From the NCBI GenBank assembly GCA_905207515.1, contig CAJLLK010000049.1:1-6164 (forward strand): a DNA stretch of 6,164 nucleotides, written 5' to 3'. Shown in pieces: positions 5,473 to 6,164 of this stretch; position 1 is the stretch's first letter; each line of letters opens with the position of its first letter. Under the pieces are notes generated by a model. That model ran no database searches and was not told the DNA's origin. It saw only the letters and a list, made by a program, of their open reading frames with translations. Made by a program: the position numbers and the translations under genes. This stretch comes from an uncultured Christensenella sp. (lineage in GTDB: Bacteria; Bacillota; Clostridia; Christensenellales; UBA1242).

Positions 5473-5531
5473 ACAACGGTCGCTGAGATCCTTCGACTCC
5501 GCTTCGCTCCGCTCTGGATGACAGGGGCGCT
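5473..5531 (-). repeat. GC-rich dispersed intergenic repeat, copy 2 (opposite orientation)
   Basis: GATCCTTCGAC (5487-5497) is the exact reverse complement of 40-50, and the flanks (CGACTCCGC..., TGGATGAC) align with copy 1. Inside, CTCCGCT occurs twice, ten bases apart (CTCCGCTTCG then CTCCGCT). It lies just after the prfA stop and before the terminator, so it is probably transcribed at the end of the prfA mRNA. Its base composition is unlike the AT-rich DNA around it. Confidence 0.6.
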
Positions 5532-5562
5532 CAACATGACTATTCGCTTAACATAAAAATAA

Positions 5563-5592
5563 AAGCGCCACAATTTGTGACGCTTCTTTTTT
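5563..5592. terminator. Bidirectional intrinsic terminator after prfA
   Basis: AAGCG (5563-5567) pairs with CGCTT (5581-5585), and inside it CACA pairs with TGTG across one C-A mismatch, with loop ATT. Six T follow on the + strand. On the - strand the stem is followed by TTTATTTTTAT. It separates prfA from the converging pilin-like gene, whose stop lies 10 nt away at 5602-5604. Confidence 0.85.
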
Positions 5593-5601
5593 CAAGTTAT
5601 A

Positions 5602-6009
5602 TTACATATGAAGGAAAAGTTTTGTTGCTGTTGCGAGTGCACTTCCACCGGCACCTTCATCAGCTGGCTTACTCATGTCTGTAAACACACCAAATCCATC
5701 AAGAATCATAGGCAAGAATGTGTTGAAGAACAATACCAAAACGATAACAACAACAATTGAAACGATAATGTTTATCAAACGCTTTTTGTTTTCGTCTCTT
5801 TGTTCTGCAGATTCAGCTCTTGCCATTTTCACACCAACATAGATGGCATAAATTGAACCAGCGGCTCCGACCAAAACCAACAATACCCAAAGAACGGTAG
5901 ACAACACTGACAAAAGTTGTGACAACCAGCTCCACTCATCAGCAGTAAGATATTGATTGATGACATCTCCCCAGCTTGCAACTCCCAACACTGAATTTAA
6001 AAAGTTCAT
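5602..6009 (-). CDS. Small two-helix membrane protein, T4SS pilin-like (VirB2/TrbC-type) candidate
   Basis: A 135-residue protein with an N-terminal segment lacking a clear cleaved signal (1-30), a long hydrophobic helix (about 33-60), a short charged loop KMARAESAEQRDENKKR (61-77), a second helix (78-100) and a small acidic, Gly/Ala-rich C-terminus. Two helices joined by a short charged loop with alternating Ala/Gly is the layout of VirB2/TrbC pilins and of the pilin-like conjugal transfer proteins known as Mbov_0395. GSIYAIYVGVKMARAES and NKKRLINIIVSIVVVIV fit that pattern. The assignment rests on architecture, not on a decisive motif; an unrelated small membrane protein remains possible. 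ATG 6007-6009 is chosen because GGAGGA (6017-6022) lies 7 nt upstream; an upstream in-frame start at 6054 lacks this support. No other secretion or conjugation gene is in the window. Confidence 0.75.
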   Translation of the reverse strand: MNFLNSVLGVASWGDVINQYLTADEWSWLSQLLSVLSTVLWVLLVLVGAAGSIYAIYVGVKMARAESAEQRDENKKRLINIIVSIVVVIVLVLFFNTFLPMILDGFGVFTDMSKPADEGAGGSALATATKLFLHM

Positions 6010-6021
6010 TTTGTTTTCCTC

Positions 6022-6040
6022 CAATAATTCAAAATTATTG
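6022..6040 (-). promoter_or_regulatory. Hairpin abutting the ribosome binding site of the pilin-like gene
   Basis: Perfect 8-base arms CAATAATT and AATTATTG surround a 3-base loop. In the - strand mRNA the hairpin's last G is the first G after which GAGGA of the ribosome binding site continues, so the fold could limit ribosome access. The stem is almost all A-U and weak, and such dyads arise easily in AT-rich DNA. Confidence 0.3.
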
Positions 6041-6096
6041 TTCTCAAAAATCAAGAAGAATATTCTTAAATTCTCTTTCTTTTTGATTACAAAAGA

Positions 6097-6125
6097 ATAA
6101 TAACATATAGAAAAAAAATCTCCAA
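6097..6125 (-). promoter_or_regulatory. Possible promoter of the pilin-like gene
   Basis: On the - strand TTGGAG (6120-6125) and TATTAT (6097-6102) are 17 bases apart, with a TG one base before the -10 box (extended -10). The -35 match is weak. The start would be near 6090, leaving about 80 nt of leader, which also holds the 12-base palindrome AAGAATATTCTT (6056-6067). The rest of 6010-6164 is AT-rich with no gene. Confidence 0.4.
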
Positions 6126-6164
6126 ACGATTTTACAAAAAAAATAAAAAAATTTTAAAAATATT

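Noticed and set aside
5496..5514. Possible CRISPR-like or tandem array around CTCCGCTTCGCTCCGCT
   Set aside because: There are only two partial units with no spacer structure; it is internal to the dispersed repeat.
5211..5573. 120-codon - strand open frame over the end of prfA and repeat copy 2
   Set aside because: It crosses the prfA end and the repeat, and only the terminator separates it from the pilin-like gene; no ribosome binding site and no family resemblance.
1..6164. tRNA, rRNA, riboswitch, insertion sequence or phage genes
   Set aside because: No cloverleaf, rRNA segment, transposase or integrase motif, or known riboswitch core was seen on either strand.

Overview
The window reads as a chromosomal segment of a low-GC bacterium, most likely a clostridia-like Bacillota. 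The reasons are the rpsF-ssb-rpsR order, the link of rpmE to a DUF1385-type protein, prmC and prfA, strong AAGGAGG-type ribosome binding sites, AT-rich codons and zinc-ribbon (C+) forms of S18 and L31. No species can be named from the sequence alone.

Layout. Bases 1-100 hold a GC-rich dispersed intergenic repeat. A good housekeeping promoter at 140-168 and a leader with hairpins precede rpsF (S6), ssb, rpsR (S18) and rpmE (L31), one compact + strand operon closed by a bidirectional terminator at 1502-1531. Next is a - strand pair of unrecognised genes (1995-2507, then 1530-1985). They look like diverged paralogues of each other and have their own strong promoter, which carries an operator-like palindrome between its -35 and -10 boxes. 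The + strand resumes with a 590-residue fusion (2615-4387) of a degenerate DUF1385-like membrane domain to the release-factor glutamine methyltransferase PrmC. It overlaps prfA, the gene for RF1 (4371-5459). A second copy of the GC-rich repeat, in the opposite orientation, and a second bidirectional terminator follow. Last is a - strand gene for a small two-helix membrane protein resembling T4SS pilin-like (VirB2/TrbC-type) subunits (5602-6009).

How it works together. The first operon makes two small-subunit proteins that bind as a pair (S6-S18), a single-stranded DNA-binding protein and L31. PrmC methylates the glutamine of the GGQ motif of release factors, and that GGQ is present in the RF1 encoded next to it. 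The unknown gene pair sits between rpmE and the DUF1385/prmC/prfA block, which adjoin in many Clostridia, so it looks like an insertion into a conserved neighbourhood. No complete undescribed system is evident. The most unusual items are the membrane-anchored PrmC fusion with loss of the DUF1385 signature and a possible internal PrmC start, and the paralogous unknown pair with its palindromic promoter.
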